Below, one piece after another: positions 1 through 8,088 of a DNA stretch of 15,028 nucleotides. The translations under genes were made by a program, and so were the position numbers. Under the pieces are notes generated by a model. It worked only from the letters and a program-made list of their open reading frames with translations. It searched no databases and had not been told where the DNA came from. Source of the stretch: Planctomycetota bacterium (GTDB lineage: Bacteria > Planctomycetota > Phycisphaerae > Sedimentisphaerales > Anaerohalosphaeraceae); assembly GCA_021160785.1 (NCBI GenBank), contig JAGHBX010000284.1, positions 1 to 15,028 on the forward strand, written 5' to 3'. Numbering within the stretch: the first letter of the stretch is position 1; every line of letters begins with the position of its first letter.

Positions 1-810
1 GCTCGCTTCGAGTTGGATCAGTATATCAATCTTCGGCCTGTGAAGTTGTTTCCGGGTGTGGAGTGTCCGCTGAAGGACAAGACTCCTGAGGATATCGATT
101 ATGTTGTCGTTCGTGAGAATACCGGCGACGCTTACACCGGCGCGGGCGGTTTCACCCTGAAGGGGACGCCCCACGAAGTTGCTGTTCAGTCAGCGGTCTA
201 TAACCGCTTCCAGGTCGATCGCTGTTTGAAGTATGCTTTCGAGTATGCCCGCAAGCACGGCAAAAAAGCCCGCGGCCTTGGCGATGAGAATACCTTAGGC
301 CTGGTCGGTAAGACAAATGTGCTGACTTACATCTACGACCTGTGGGAACGTGCATTCCATGAGATGGGCGAGAAGGAATTTCCGGATATTCGCAGGGATT
401 ACTACCATGTCGACGCGACGTGCATGTGGATGGTGAAGAATCCGGAATGGTTCGATGTTCTTGTTACAGGCAATCTGTTCGGCGATATCATTACCGATCT
501 CGGGGCGATGACACAGGGCGGCATGGGTATCGCAGCCGGCGGCAATATCAACCCGGAGGGCGTGAGCATGTTCGAGCCTATCGGCGGAAGCGCGCCGAAA
601 TACACGGGCAAGGGCGTGATCAACCCGTTAGCTGCGATTTGTGCGATGCAGATGATGTTGGAGACGTTGGGCCAGGAAGCCGCGGGCGCGAAAATTGAAG
701 AGTCAGTAAAGACCGTGACCGGTACGAAGCTGAAATCGTTAGCTGCCGGCCGGATGGGTTATTCGACGAGTGAAGTTGGCGATATGGTTGCTGAGATGGT
801 GGCCGGTTAA
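1..810 (+). CDS. leuB: 3-isopropylmalate dehydrogenase-like protein, 5' truncated
   Basis: This is the C-terminal 269 residues of an isocitrate/isopropylmalate dehydrogenase-family enzyme; the frame is open to the window edge and roughly 75-90 N-terminal residues are missing. In leucine synthesis LeuB oxidises and decarboxylates 3-isopropylmalate with NAD+ in the cytoplasm. Visible family signatures are LDQYINLRPVKL near the start, RENTGDAY (substrate Arg and catalytic Tyr), K104 in GKTNVL (catalytic Lys position, counted from the first visible codon), D138, and D162/D166 in GDIITD (metal ligands), then GSAPKYTGKG of the NAD loop. Two small deviations are GGSAP where the family usually has HGSAP, and GK where it usually has DK before the catalytic stretch. 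The wording of the LDQYINLRP and DLWERAFHE regions favours the LeuB-like branch, but tartrate, homoisocitrate or NAD-isocitrate dehydrogenases are close relatives. The family is certain; the exact substrate is less so. Confidence 0.72.
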   Translation, partial: ARFELDQYINLRPVKLFPGVECPLKDKTPEDIDYVVVRENTGDAYTGAGGFTLKGTPHEVAVQSAVYNRFQVDRCLKYAFEYARKHGKKARGLGDENTLGLVGKTNVLTYIYDLWERAFHEMGEKEFPDIRRDYYHVDATCMWMVKNPEWFDVLVTGNLFGDIITDLGAMTQGGMGIAAGGNINPEGVSMFEPIGGSAPKYTGKGVINPLAAICAMQMMLETLGQEAAGAKIEESVKTVTGTKLKSLAAGRMGYSTSEVGDMVAEMVAG

Positions 811-818
811 GTTTTATT

Positions 819-887
819 GGAATCGCCTTCGGCGAGGCTATTTCAGTGGATTCCTCCGCTTCGGCCCTTCGGGCCTTCGGTCGGAAT
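819..887. repeat. TTCGG-rich inverted-repeat element in the leuB/glycosidase gap
   Basis: The 119-nt gap after the dehydrogenase contains two adjacent hairpins. The first is TCGCC-TTC-GGCGA at 823-835. The second is an interrupted stem: ATTCC (850-854) pairs with GGAAT (883-887), CCG (856-858) with CGG (878-880), and GGCCC (863-867) with GGGCC (871-875) around a TTC loop. A second GGAAT at 819-823 could pair with the same ATTCC, so two outer folds exclude each other. There is no T-run after either stem, so a simple intrinsic terminator is unlikely. The layout resembles dispersed palindromic intergenic elements found in many bacterial genomes. Repetition elsewhere in this genome cannot be seen here. 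Confidence 0.5.
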
Positions 888-929
888 GACATATTAATGG
901 GCTGATCGTGAGAGAAAGGGAGGCAGATA

Positions 930-3900
930 ATGCGTACACGGGAAATTGCCGGGTTATTGGCGGTGGTTTGTTTTGGGCTGATTGTTGGTTATTGTCAGGG
1001 GGCAGGCGTTGCGGGAAACCTGATGCGGAACGCTTCGTTTGAGAAGGCCCGGGACGGCAAGCCCGTCGAGTGGGGGACGCAGAAGTGGTCGGGCGGCGGC
1101 AAGTTCGAGTATGCCGGGACAGGGCGGACAGGCAAGGCGAGCGTGATGATTTCTTCGGAGGCCGGCGGCGATATCGGCTGGATGCAGTCTGTGGCGGTCA
1201 GGTCCAACACCAGGTACAGGCTGTCCGGGTGGATCAAGTGCGAGAATCTTAAGCCCGGCAGCGGCAAGGGTGCGCTGCTGAATATCCATAATCTCCAGCC
1301 GGCTCAGGCGCCGTCGATAAGCGGTACTAAGGACTGGACACAGGTGAGCACCGTATTCGACACGGGCGCGAGCCGCCAGGTGCAGATTAATTGTCTGTTC
1401 GGCGGCTGGGGCAGGTCTACGGGCAAGGCTTGGTACGACGATATAAGTCTTTGTGCCGTGTCGGACAAACCGCAGATGCTTTATACCGACGACTCTTACG
1501 GCAGGCTCTTTGCCAAGGACCCCGATGTGGTCCGCTTCAAGGGCAAGTACTACATGTACTATTCGATGCGTCGGGGCGACAAGGGCATTGCGGTGGGCAT
1601 CGCGCAAAGCGACGATCTTGTCAAGTGGGCCAAGGCCGGTGAGATCCTGCCGAAAGAGGACTATGAGAAAAAGGGTCTTGCCGCTCCGGCGGCGATTGTA
1701 TTGGCAGGCAAGATTCATCTTTTCTACCAGACTTACGGCAACGGTCCGAAAGACGCCATCTGTCATGCCGTATCGACGGACGGGATCAACTTTGCACGCG
1801 ACAAAACGAATCCTGTCTTCAGCCCGACTGGCGTGTGGAACTGCGGCCGGGCAATCGACGCCGATGTTGTCGAGCATGACGGCAAGCTGCTCTTGTACTG
1901 GGCGACGCGCGATCTGCGCTACAGGGTGCAGATGGTGGGCGTTTCGTCTGCGCCGATAGATTCGGATTACGGACGGGACAAGTGGAAGCAGCTTTGTAAA
2001 GCACCGATCCTTAAACCAGCATTGTCGTGGGAAAAGAGGTGTATCGAGGCGCCCGCGGTGGTTAAACACGGCGACAAACTGTTCATGTTCTACGCCGGAG
2101 CGTACAACAATGAGCCGCAGCAGATCGGCTGTGCGGTCAGCGACGACGGGGTTTCATGGAAAAGGCTCAGCGACTATCCGCTGCTTCCAAACGGCGCAGA
2201 GGGTGAGTGGAATTCGAGCGAGTCGGGTCATCCGGGTGTTTTTGTCGATGACGACGGCAAGGCGTACCTGTTCTTCCAGGGCAATAACGACAGGGGCAAG
2301 ACGTGGCGCCTTTCGAAGATGGCGATCGGCTGGGCCGACAACGAGCTGTATCTTGTCAGGCCGAGAGACGCCAAAGAGTTCCATTTGCGAAAGACTATAC
2401 AATCGAAGGTTACTGTGGATGCGGGCAAGACTACCGAGCCGATTTCCAAGTATATTTACGGCCAGTTCATCGAGCATTTGGGCCGATGTATTTACGGCGG
2501 GATATGGGCTGAGATGTTGGAGGACCGCAAGTTCTATTACAAGGTTCCGGCGGACGGAGCGATCTGGAAAAAGACCGGCGCCGGCGCGCAGGTTCTTGCG
2601 CGATCGCCCTGGAAAGTCGTCGGTCCCAAAGGTTGCGTTGAAATGGTCAAGGAGGAGTCTTACGTGGGCGACCAGACGCCGCAGATAACGCTTGCAGGCG
2701 ACGGGTCCGCCGCCGGTATTGCACAGGGTGAATTAGGTCTTGTCAAGGGCAAGGAATACACCGGGCGGGTCGTTATTGCAGGTGACGCCAAGGCTGGGCC
2801 GATCAAGGTGAGTCTTGTCTGGGGCGACGGGGGGGGGGATCGCCAAACGGTGGTGATCGACAAGATTACAGATAAGTTTAAGAAATATCCGTTTATGCTC
2901 AAGGCCGGCGCATCGACTGATAACGGCGTACTGGAGATCACAGCAGCGGGTAAGGGCGGGTTTTCGATAGGTACTGTTTCGCTGATGCCCGCCGACAATA
3001 TCCGCGGCTGGCGAAAGGACACTGTCAAGCTGATGCAGGAGCTGAACTCGCCGGTCTATCGCTGGCCGGGCGGCAACTTTGTCAGCGGTTATAACTGGAA
3101 AGACGGCATCGGCGATATTGACAAACGCCCGCCGCGAAAGAACCCCGCCTGGACGGGCATCGAGCACAACGATGTCGGCATCGACGAATATATCTTCCTT
3201 TGTCGGCTGCTCAAGACGGATGCGTTTATTACGGTCAATACGGGGTTGGGCGGTGCTGAGATGGCCGCCGAAGAGGTCGAATACGCCAACGGTTCGGTGG
3301 ATACGCCGATGGGTAAATTGCGGACGGAAAACGGTTACGCCGAGCCATATGATGTCAAGTGGTGGGCGGTCGGCAACGAGATGTACGGCGGGTGGCAGTT
3401 GGGACATATTCCGCTGGAAGATTACGTCAAAAAGCACAACAAGGTGGTTGAAGCGATGCGGGCGGTCGATCCGGACATCAAGCTGATCGCCGTGGGCGCC
3501 GTCGGCAAGTGGAGCGAGCAGATGATGACGCATTGTGCCGATCATATGGACCTGATCAGCGAACACTTTTACAACCGCAATAAGAATGATCTGCTCGAAC
3601 ACGTCAGGCAGATACCAAATAATGTCAAGCGAATCGCCGATGCTCATCGCGGCTATCGCAAGCGATTCGACTCGCTCAAGGGCAAGGATATTCGGATCGC
3701 TCTTGACGAGTGGAACTACTGGTACGGGGCGCATGTCTTCGGTGAATTGGGGACGCGGTACTTCATGCAGGATGCGCTTGGGGTGGCGGCTGGGCTGCAT
3801 GAGTATTTCCGCAACAGCGATATTATCTTCATGGCCAACTACGCCCAGACGGTCAATGTCATCGGCTGTATCAAGACCACGAAGACGGCCGCCGCCTTTG

Positions 3901-4256
3901 CGGCGACCGGCCTGCCGCTGCGGCTTTACAGGAACCATTTCGGTGTAACGCCTGTTGCGATCGAGGGCGATTACGGCAATCTCGATATAGCCTGCGCCTG
4001 GACCGAAGACAAGAAGAAGCTGACCGTCGGCATCGTAAACGCCACTATGGAAAAGCACTCGATCAGCCTGGACGTTCAGGGCGTGAGTCTTTCGGGCGAT
4101 GGGTTAATGTATGTCATCGAACACGAGAACCGAATGGCGTACAATGAGCCGGGCAAGGAGCCTCAGATTGCGATTAACAGATATGCTGTTTCCGATGCCG
4201 GCAAACTTATCTCGCCGCCGATTAGTATTGTAGTTTATGAGCTGCCGGTGAAATAA
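930..4256 (+). CDS. Exported CBM4/9-like, GH43-like and GH51 alpha-L-arabinofuranosidase fusion (1108 aa)
   Basis: A secreted multi-domain enzyme probably acting on arabinose-containing plant or algal polysaccharide. Residues 1-28 are a signal peptide with a hydrophobic core at 7-20; C22 is not in a good lipobox. Residues 29-177 look like a CBM4/9-type beta-sandwich (NLMRNASFE opening, WYDDISL ending). Residues about 185-485 form a GH43-like five-bladed propeller with candidate base D197 (KDPDVV), modulator D310 (AIDADVV) and acid E373 (IEAPAVV). Residues about 491-1108 are a GH51 arabinofuranosidase: GQFIEHLGRCIYGGIW, RWPGGNFVSGYNW, acid/base E817 in VGNEM and nucleophile E927 in ALDEWNYW. 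Both catalytic modules keep their key residues, so two activities are plausible. The start has a strong Shine-Dalgarno, GGGAGG at 918-923, six bases before ATG. A run of ten G at 2829-2838 lies inside the GH51 part. GH51 is very secure; the GH43 subtype could instead be a related propeller family. Confidence 0.93.
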   Translation: MRTREIAGLLAVVCFGLIVGYCQGAGVAGNLMRNASFEKARDGKPVEWGTQKWSGGGKFEYAGTGRTGKASVMISSEAGGDIGWMQSVAVRSNTRYRLSGWIKCENLKPGSGKGALLNIHNLQPAQAPSISGTKDWTQVSTVFDTGASRQVQINCLFGGWGRSTGKAWYDDISLCAVSDKPQMLYTDDSYGRLFAKDPDVVRFKGKYYMYYSMRRGDKGIAVGIAQSDDLVKWAKAGEILPKEDYEKKGLAAPAAIVLAGKIHLFYQTYGNGPKDAICHAVSTDGINFARDKTNPVFSPTGVWNCGRAIDADVVEHDGKLLLYWATRDLRYRVQMVGVSSAPIDSDYGRDKWKQLCKAPILKPALSWEKRCIEAPAVVKHGDKLFMFYAGAYNNEPQQIGCAVSDDGVSWKRLSDYPLLPNGAEGEWNSSESGHPGVFVDDDGKAYLFFQGNNDRGKTWRLSKMAIGWADNELYLVRPRDAKEFHLRKTIQSKVTVDAGKTTEPISKYIYGQFIEHLGRCIYGGIWAEMLEDRKFYYKVPADGAIWKKTGAGAQVLARSPWKVVGPKGCVEMVKEESYVGDQTPQITLAGDGSAAGIAQGELGLVKGKEYTGRVVIAGDAKAGPIKVSLVWGDGGGDRQTVVIDKITDKFKKYPFMLKAGASTDNGVLEITAAGKGGFSIGTVSLMPADNIRGWRKDTVKLMQELNSPVYRWPGGNFVSGYNWKDGIGDIDKRPPRKNPAWTGIEHNDVGIDEYIFLCRLLKTDAFITVNTGLGGAEMAAEEVEYANGSVDTPMGKLRTENGYAEPYDVKWWAVGNEMYGGWQLGHIPLEDYVKKHNKVVEAMRAVDPDIKLIAVGAVGKWSEQMMTHCADHMDLISEHFYNRNKNDLLEHVRQIPNNVKRIADAHRGYRKRFDSLKGKDIRIALDEWNYWYGAHVFGELGTRYFMQDALGVAAGLHEYFRNSDIIFMANYAQTVNVIGCIKTTKTAAAFAATGLPLRLYRNHFGVTPVAIEGDYGNLDIACAWTEDKKKLTVGIVNATMEKHSISLDVQGVSLSGDGLMYVIEHENRMAYNEPGKEPQIAINRYAVSDAGKLISPPISIVVYELPVK

Positions 4257-4266
4257 CCGCAGGGAC

Positions 4267-4284
4267 GGTGGGGCAAGCCCCACC
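4267..4284 (+). terminator. GC-rich hairpin after the glycosidase gene, possible weak terminator
   Basis: A perfect 7-bp stem, GGTGGGG/CCCCACC, with loop CAAG starts 10 nt after the glycosidase stop codon. It lacks a following T-run, so termination would be weak or factor-dependent. The same sequence type occurs as a dispersed repeat in other bacteria. It lies in the 62-nt gap before the GTPase gene and could also affect how much readthrough reaches it. Confidence 0.4.
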
Positions 4285-4318
4285 AGGATTGCCGAAAGAA
4301 AGAGTGTGCGTGTGAGAG

Positions 4319-5311
4319 ATGCCTGCTAATCTGACACCTGAGTACAAAAAGGCCGATGAGTGGTTCAGAAGCGCCTCTTCGGACGATGAGAAGATTCTGG
4401 CCCTCGAGGAGATGCTGCGCACGATTCCGAAACACAAGGGCACCGAGCACATGCGGGCCGACCTCAAGAAGCGGCTCAGCAAACTGCGGGCGGTCCCGGC
4501 GGGCGGCAAAAAGGCCGGGGCAAAACATGTCGATGTTTTTCATGTGCCCAAGACCGGGGCCGGGCAGATCGCGATGGTCGGCATGCCCAACTGCGGCAAG
4601 AGTTCCATCGTCGGGGCACTGACCAAGGCGAAGGTCAATATTGCCGACTATCCCTTTGCCACCGACAAACCTGTTCCGGGCATGATGATGTTCGAGGACG
4701 TGCAGATCGAGCTGGTGGACACGCCACCCATTACCGTCGATTACGCCGCAGGCGGACAGGTGGGTACGTATCGCGGCTGCGACATCGTCGCAATTGTGAT
4801 CGATCTGGCGGGCGAGGTGTTGGAGCAGATGGAAGTTGTTCTGAGCTATCTCGAATCGCATCATCTGCTCATTGACGAAACGACCGAGGCCACGGATGCA
4901 AGCGGCAATGCGTTGGGCAAGAAGACATTTGTCATCTGCACCAAATGCGACATTGCAGCCGAAGGCACGATGGAGACGCTGAAGGAGCTTTGCGATAAGC
5001 CTTTTGAATTCATCGAAATATCGGCGCAGACGGGTCAGGGGCTTGACAAACTAGCCGAGCTAATCTACCGGCTGCTGGATATCGTCCGCATATACGCCAA
5101 GAAGCCGGGAAAGCCCGTGGATATGAAGGATCCGTTTACGCTGAGCCGCGGCTCGACGGTGACGGACCTGGCGTGCAAGGTCCATCGGGAATTAGCCGAG
5201 AAGCTCAAGACCGCACGGGCATGGGGCGCCGAAGGCGTCCACGACGGCCAAAACGTCCCCCGCGACCATGTGCTCGCCGACAAGGAAATCATCGAGTTGC
5301 ATTTTTCATAG
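4319..5311 (+). CDS. DRG/Obg-type GTPase with C-terminal TGS domain
   Basis: A 330-residue cytoplasmic GTPase related to the DRG branch of the Obg-HflX group, best known from archaea and eukaryotes, where DRG proteins act with ribosomes. The N-terminal 80 residues are a basic, helical DRG-like leader (KHKGTEHMRADLKKRLSKL). The G domain has G1 at 88-95 (GMPNCGKS, K94), switch I around DYPFATDKP, G3 at 134-137 (DTPP), G4 at 208-211 (TKCD) and G5 at 235-237 (SAQ). Residues about 264-330 are a TGS domain (DPFTLSRGSTVTDLACKVHREL...RAWG...DHVLADKEIIEL), a fold linked to RNA or ribosome contact. The Gly that usually ends G3 is replaced by Pro. ATG 4319 is the first usable start, because an in-frame TGA lies at 4313; the upstream Shine-Dalgarno is weak. 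The gene converges on the esterase with 3 nt between stops. Family assignment is firm; its cellular role is not established. Confidence 0.9.
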   Translation: MPANLTPEYKKADEWFRSASSDDEKILALEEMLRTIPKHKGTEHMRADLKKRLSKLRAVPAGGKKAGAKHVDVFHVPKTGAGQIAMVGMPNCGKSSIVGALTKAKVNIADYPFATDKPVPGMMMFEDVQIELVDTPPITVDYAAGGQVGTYRGCDIVAIVIDLAGEVLEQMEVVLSYLESHHLLIDETTEATDASGNALGKKTFVICTKCDIAAEGTMETLKELCDKPFEFIEISAQTGQGLDKLAELIYRLLDIVRIYAKKPGKPVDMKDPFTLSRGSTVTDLACKVHRELAEKLKTARAWGAEGVHDGQNVPRDHVLADKEIIELHFS

Positions 5312-5314
5312 AGG

Positions 5315-6892
5315 TCAACGGGATTTTGGCTTGAGGGTTTTGTTGAAGAATTTGTTTACCATCCTGTCGACTTCGGGGTCTTTGAATCCGTGGCCGCCGT
5401 TTTTTACCGTGTGGAATTTTGCTTTTACTTTTGCTTTGGTCAGGGCTTCGTAAAGGATTGCGCTCTGGTTGATGGGGACGAGCGGGTCCCTGTCGCCATG
5501 GACAATCAAAAACGGTGGATCGTCTTTGGTTACGTATGTGATTGGGTCGGCGTTTTTGACCGCCTCTTTGGCCTCCTGGACCGGTCCGCCGACGAGTTTT
5601 GCCTCCGGGGAGTCGGCCGAGTCGTGATCCATGGTGCTTGGGAAGCTGCTCATTTTGGCAAAGTTGGTCGGGCCGAAGAAATCGCAGACGGCTTGCACTC
5701 GGCTTGAGTATTTCAGGTTGGATCCTTTGTCGAACTTTTTGACATCGCCGGTTGTTCCGAGCAGCGCTACGAGGTGGCCGCCGGCCGAGGAGCCCCACAC
5801 GCCTATTCGGTCGGGATCGATATTGTACGCTTTTGCGTTTGCACGGAGATATCGGATCGCGGCCTTGCAGTCGATGATCTGGGCGGGAAAGATCGCATGT
5901 TGGCTGAGGCGGTAGTTTATGCTTGCGACGACAAAGCCCTGTTCAAGAAACCGCGTCGCACGACATCTGTCTTTACTGCCCCCCCGCCATGCACCGCCGT
6001 GAACCCAGACGATCAGCGGCAGCGGCTTAGGCTCACCCTGCTGCTTCGGCACGTAAATATCGAGCTTGTGCCGCTCGTGGCCGTTTGGAACATACTCCAG
6101 ATCGCGAAAAAGCTCAGAGCTTTCGGGCAGGAAATATCGAATCTGGTTTACGCTCCATTGGGGTACTTCCAGGCCGTCGTGTTTCAACAGCGTCTCAAAC
6201 CACTTCTGCGCCATGACCTCGGCGCCGAGATTGTTGGGGTGAACTTTGTCGGCGGCAAAGGCCTGCGGGTATCGTTCTTTGGTCGGGGTCCACACGTCGG
6301 GGCCCGCGACAAGGCCCGGAATCCTGCGACGCATGAGTTCGGCAAGGGCAAGTCTTTCGTTGCCTATCTGCGGCTCCATCGGGTGTTTGTAGATGTGCAT
6401 GGCGACGAAGACGAGGTCGGTGCCGTCTTTTTGAAGGAGCTTTACATACTTGGCGATTGCATCGGCGCCCTGTTTTATCCGGTCGGCGTCGTTTTTGTCG
6501 GCTATGCCTGTTGTTCGCTCGCCGAAGACCCACTGGAGCGACTGCTGGGCAAGGACAATGGTCGGTGTGTCTTTAGCCTGCTTGAGTTTGGGTCTCAAAA
6601 CCTTTACCCATGCATCGCGCGGCCGGCCGGTTTTTACGTCAATCCATTTTGCAATGGGCGTGCCGCCTTTGGTGGCGCCCACGACGCTTATGAGGCGTTT
6701 GCCGTCGGTGAAACGGTCGAGCTTCTTCTGCAGCAGGGCAGGCCATTTGAAGGAGGTTGAATAGCCGTTGACGACGATGGTCTTTTTCCCGCTGTCGAAG
6801 ATTTTTGCTTTCTCAGCGAAAGCGACGGCAGTATTGACCACCAGGGCGAAAACCACGAGCAGTTTTGCGATATTGGATTTTCTTTTTAACAT
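5315..6892 (-). CDS. Secreted two-domain esterase: SGNH-like plus alpha/beta hydrolase
   Basis: A 525-residue exported protein with two hydrolase folds. Residues 1-26 are a signal peptide (MLKRK start, hydrophobic 8-24, cleavage after AFA26). Residues about 36-240 look like an SGNH-type esterase: candidate nucleophile S45 in VNGYSTSF instead of a classical GDSL block, and D215/H218 in ADKVHPNNLGAEV, the usual Asp-x-x-His arrangement. Residues about 260-525 are an alpha/beta hydrolase of the esterase/lipase (BD-FAE-like) group: oxyanion HGGAW at 298-302, nucleophile S369 in GSSAG (367-371), D469 in HGDRDPLVP and H501 in GGHGF. It probably removes acetyl or similar esters from polysaccharide, which would suit the arabinofuranosidase nearby. 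Start 6892 is set by the signal peptide and an AAAGGAGG site; the frame stays open a further 170 codons across mraY but those look meaningless. It lies 47 nt after mraY on the same strand, so cotranscription is possible. Confidence 0.88.
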   Translation of the reverse strand: MLKRKSNIAKLLVVFALVVNTAVAFAEKAKIFDSGKKTIVVNGYSTSFKWPALLQKKLDRFTDGKRLISVVGATKGGTPIAKWIDVKTGRPRDAWVKVLRPKLKQAKDTPTIVLAQQSLQWVFGERTTGIADKNDADRIKQGADAIAKYVKLLQKDGTDLVFVAMHIYKHPMEPQIGNERLALAELMRRRIPGLVAGPDVWTPTKERYPQAFAADKVHPNNLGAEVMAQKWFETLLKHDGLEVPQWSVNQIRYFLPESSELFRDLEYVPNGHERHKLDIYVPKQQGEPKPLPLIVWVHGGAWRGGSKDRCRATRFLEQGFVVASINYRLSQHAIFPAQIIDCKAAIRYLRANAKAYNIDPDRIGVWGSSAGGHLVALLGTTGDVKKFDKGSNLKYSSRVQAVCDFFGPTNFAKMSSFPSTMDHDSADSPEAKLVGGPVQEAKEAVKNADPITYVTKDDPPFLIVHGDRDPLVPINQSAILYEALTKAKVKAKFHTVKNGGHGFKDPEVDRMVNKFFNKTLKPKSR

Positions 6893-6899
6893 GATCGGT

Positions 6900-6907
6900 C
6901 CTCCTTT
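6900..6907 (-). promoter_or_regulatory. Strong ribosome binding site fixing the esterase start
   Basis: AAAGGAGG on the minus strand, seven bases before ATG 6892. It decides against the much longer in-frame reading that begins at 7402. Confidence 0.9.
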
Positions 6908-6910
6908 AAG

Positions 6911-6937
6911 CCAATATATCCTTCTTCGGATGATTGG
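6911..6937 (-). other. Intercistronic hairpin between mraY and the esterase gene
   Basis: On the minus strand CCAAT pairs with ATTGG and ATCC with GGAT around a GAAGAA loop, with a small internal bulge. It starts two bases after the mraY stop and ends just before the esterase Shine-Dalgarno. No T-run follows, so it is more likely an mRNA processing or stability element, or chance, than a terminator. Confidence 0.35.
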
Positions 6938-6939
6938 TC

Positions 6940-8088
6940 TTATCTGATTTTCAGGGTTGCCAGTGCGAGTACTGCGAAGCCTGCCGAGAGGAGCCAGAAT
7001 CTTACTACTACCTGTGGTTCTGACCAGCCTGCCAGGTGGAAGTGGTGGTGTATTGGCGCGCAGCGGAAGAGTCGTTTTCCTCCGGTGTATTTGAAGTAGC
7101 CGACCTGGAGTATTACGCTCATTAGTTCCATTACGAATACGCCTCCGACGATGAAGAGGAGTATTTCGTTTCTGGTTACTACGGCGCCATATCCGACGGC
7201 TGCGCCCAGGGGCAGCGAGCCGATGTCGCCCATGAAGACCTGGGCAGGGTGACAGTTGAACCACAAGAAGCCTAAGATAGCGCCTGCAATCGCAGCGAAA
7301 AATATCGACAGTTCGCCCGCCTGGGGGATATGCGGGATGAGCAGATACCTTGCCCATGTTCTCTCGCTGGCGCCTAACATTTTCTCGGATGTCAAGTAGC
7401 ACAGTACGACAAGGGTTGCGGCGACGATACCTATGCAGCCCGAGGCCAGGCCGTCCATGCCGTCGGTGAGATTGACGGCATTGCTGGTTGCCGAGATGTA
7501 GAGCACTACCATTATGGCGAACACCAACTGGTTGAGCGGTATTCCGTATTTATAGAATGGAAGCCAGAACATTTTCGCGTCTTCTATATCCGACTTTGCA
7601 AAATCGGAGTAAAGGAACATCGCGATGAGGACGGCGCCTCCGAACTGGAAGAGGAGTTTTTCCCATGCTCTCAGCCCGTCCCTGTTTCGATGATGAGTTT
7701 TTGCGGTGAGCTTGAGCCAGTCGTCTGCGCCGCCGATTCCGCCGAACCAGACGATGATAAACAGGGCCTTGTGAATGAACGGATTGTCGAGCCTGGCCCA
7801 CAGCATTACCGAGCCGATGATTGCAAGCAGGATCATCAGCCCGCCCATGGTCGGCGTATTGGCGCGTTCCCGCATCAGCTCATTGAGGGCGGTATGGTGA
7901 AATTCGGGCCTGTCGCCGATCTTCATGCGGACAAGCCAGCGGATAATTTTGGGGCCGGTGAAAAACGCGATCACAAGACTGGTCAGTAAAGCCATGAGAC
8001 AACGGAAGAGCAGATCCTGGAAGCCGGGCAAGGCCATGGCGCTGTACCCGAAAGTCTCTCGCAAGTACTCCAGTAAATAGTAAATCAA
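6940..8088 (-). CDS. mraY: Phospho-N-acetylmuramoyl-pentapeptide-transferase MraY
   Basis: A 382-residue polytopic inner-membrane enzyme that transfers phospho-MurNAc-pentapeptide to undecaprenyl phosphate to make lipid I. Family signatures are TPTMGG (78-83), the DD pair D122/D123 followed by K126 in GGADDWLKL, NAVNLTDGMDGLA (203-215, D209 and D212), FMGDIGSLPLGA with D288, and the cytoplasmic HHH at 347-349. About ten hydrophobic segments are spread along the protein, as expected. The start is TTG at 8088: an in-frame TGA lies 12 nt upstream, no ATG occurs before residue 18, and the MIYYLLEYLRETF beginning matches the usual MraY N-terminus. GAGAGG lies about eight bases before it. It is the third gene of the murE-murF-mraY run, 51 nt after murF; a CCCGC/GCGGG stem (8119-8139) occupies part of that gap. 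Confidence 0.97.
   Translation of the reverse strand: MIYYLLEYLRETFGYSAMALPGFQDLLFRCLMALLTSLVIAFFTGPKIIRWLVRMKIGDRPEFHHTALNELMRERANTPTMGGLMILLAIIGSVMLWARLDNPFIHKALFIIVWFGGIGGADDWLKLTAKTHHRNRDGLRAWEKLLFQFGGAVLIAMFLYSDFAKSDIEDAKMFWLPFYKYGIPLNQLVFAIMVVLYISATSNAVNLTDGMDGLASGCIGIVAATLVVLCYLTSEKMLGASERTWARYLLIPHIPQAGELSIFFAAIAGAILGFLWFNCHPAQVFMGDIGSLPLGAAVGYGAVVTRNEILLFIVGGVFVMELMSVILQVGYFKYTGGKRLFRCAPIHHHFHLAGWSEPQVVVRFWLLSAGFAVLALATLKIR

Noticed and set aside
817..844. Possible promoter TTGGAA-16-TATTTC before the glycosidase gene.
   Set aside because: The -10 matches only three bases, and it overlaps the inverted-repeat element; too weak to annotate.
954..2069. Long minus-strand open frame (371 codons) opposite the glycosidase gene, and a second one at 2733-4058 (441 codons).
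   Set aside because: Both lie entirely opposite a gene with clear catalytic motifs, have no recognisable domains or ribosome sites, and have the Arg/His/Pro-rich makeup of antisense frames in GC-rich DNA.
5774..6760. Plus-strand frame of 328 codons opposite the esterase gene.
   Set aside because: No domain, no start signals, and the opposite strand encodes two catalytic domains with intact motifs.
6893..7402. 170-codon upstream extension of the esterase frame, opposite in register to mraY.
   Set aside because: It overlaps the conserved C-terminal half of MraY on the same strand, is Arg/Pro-rich, and would bury a clear signal peptide and an AAAGGAGG site.
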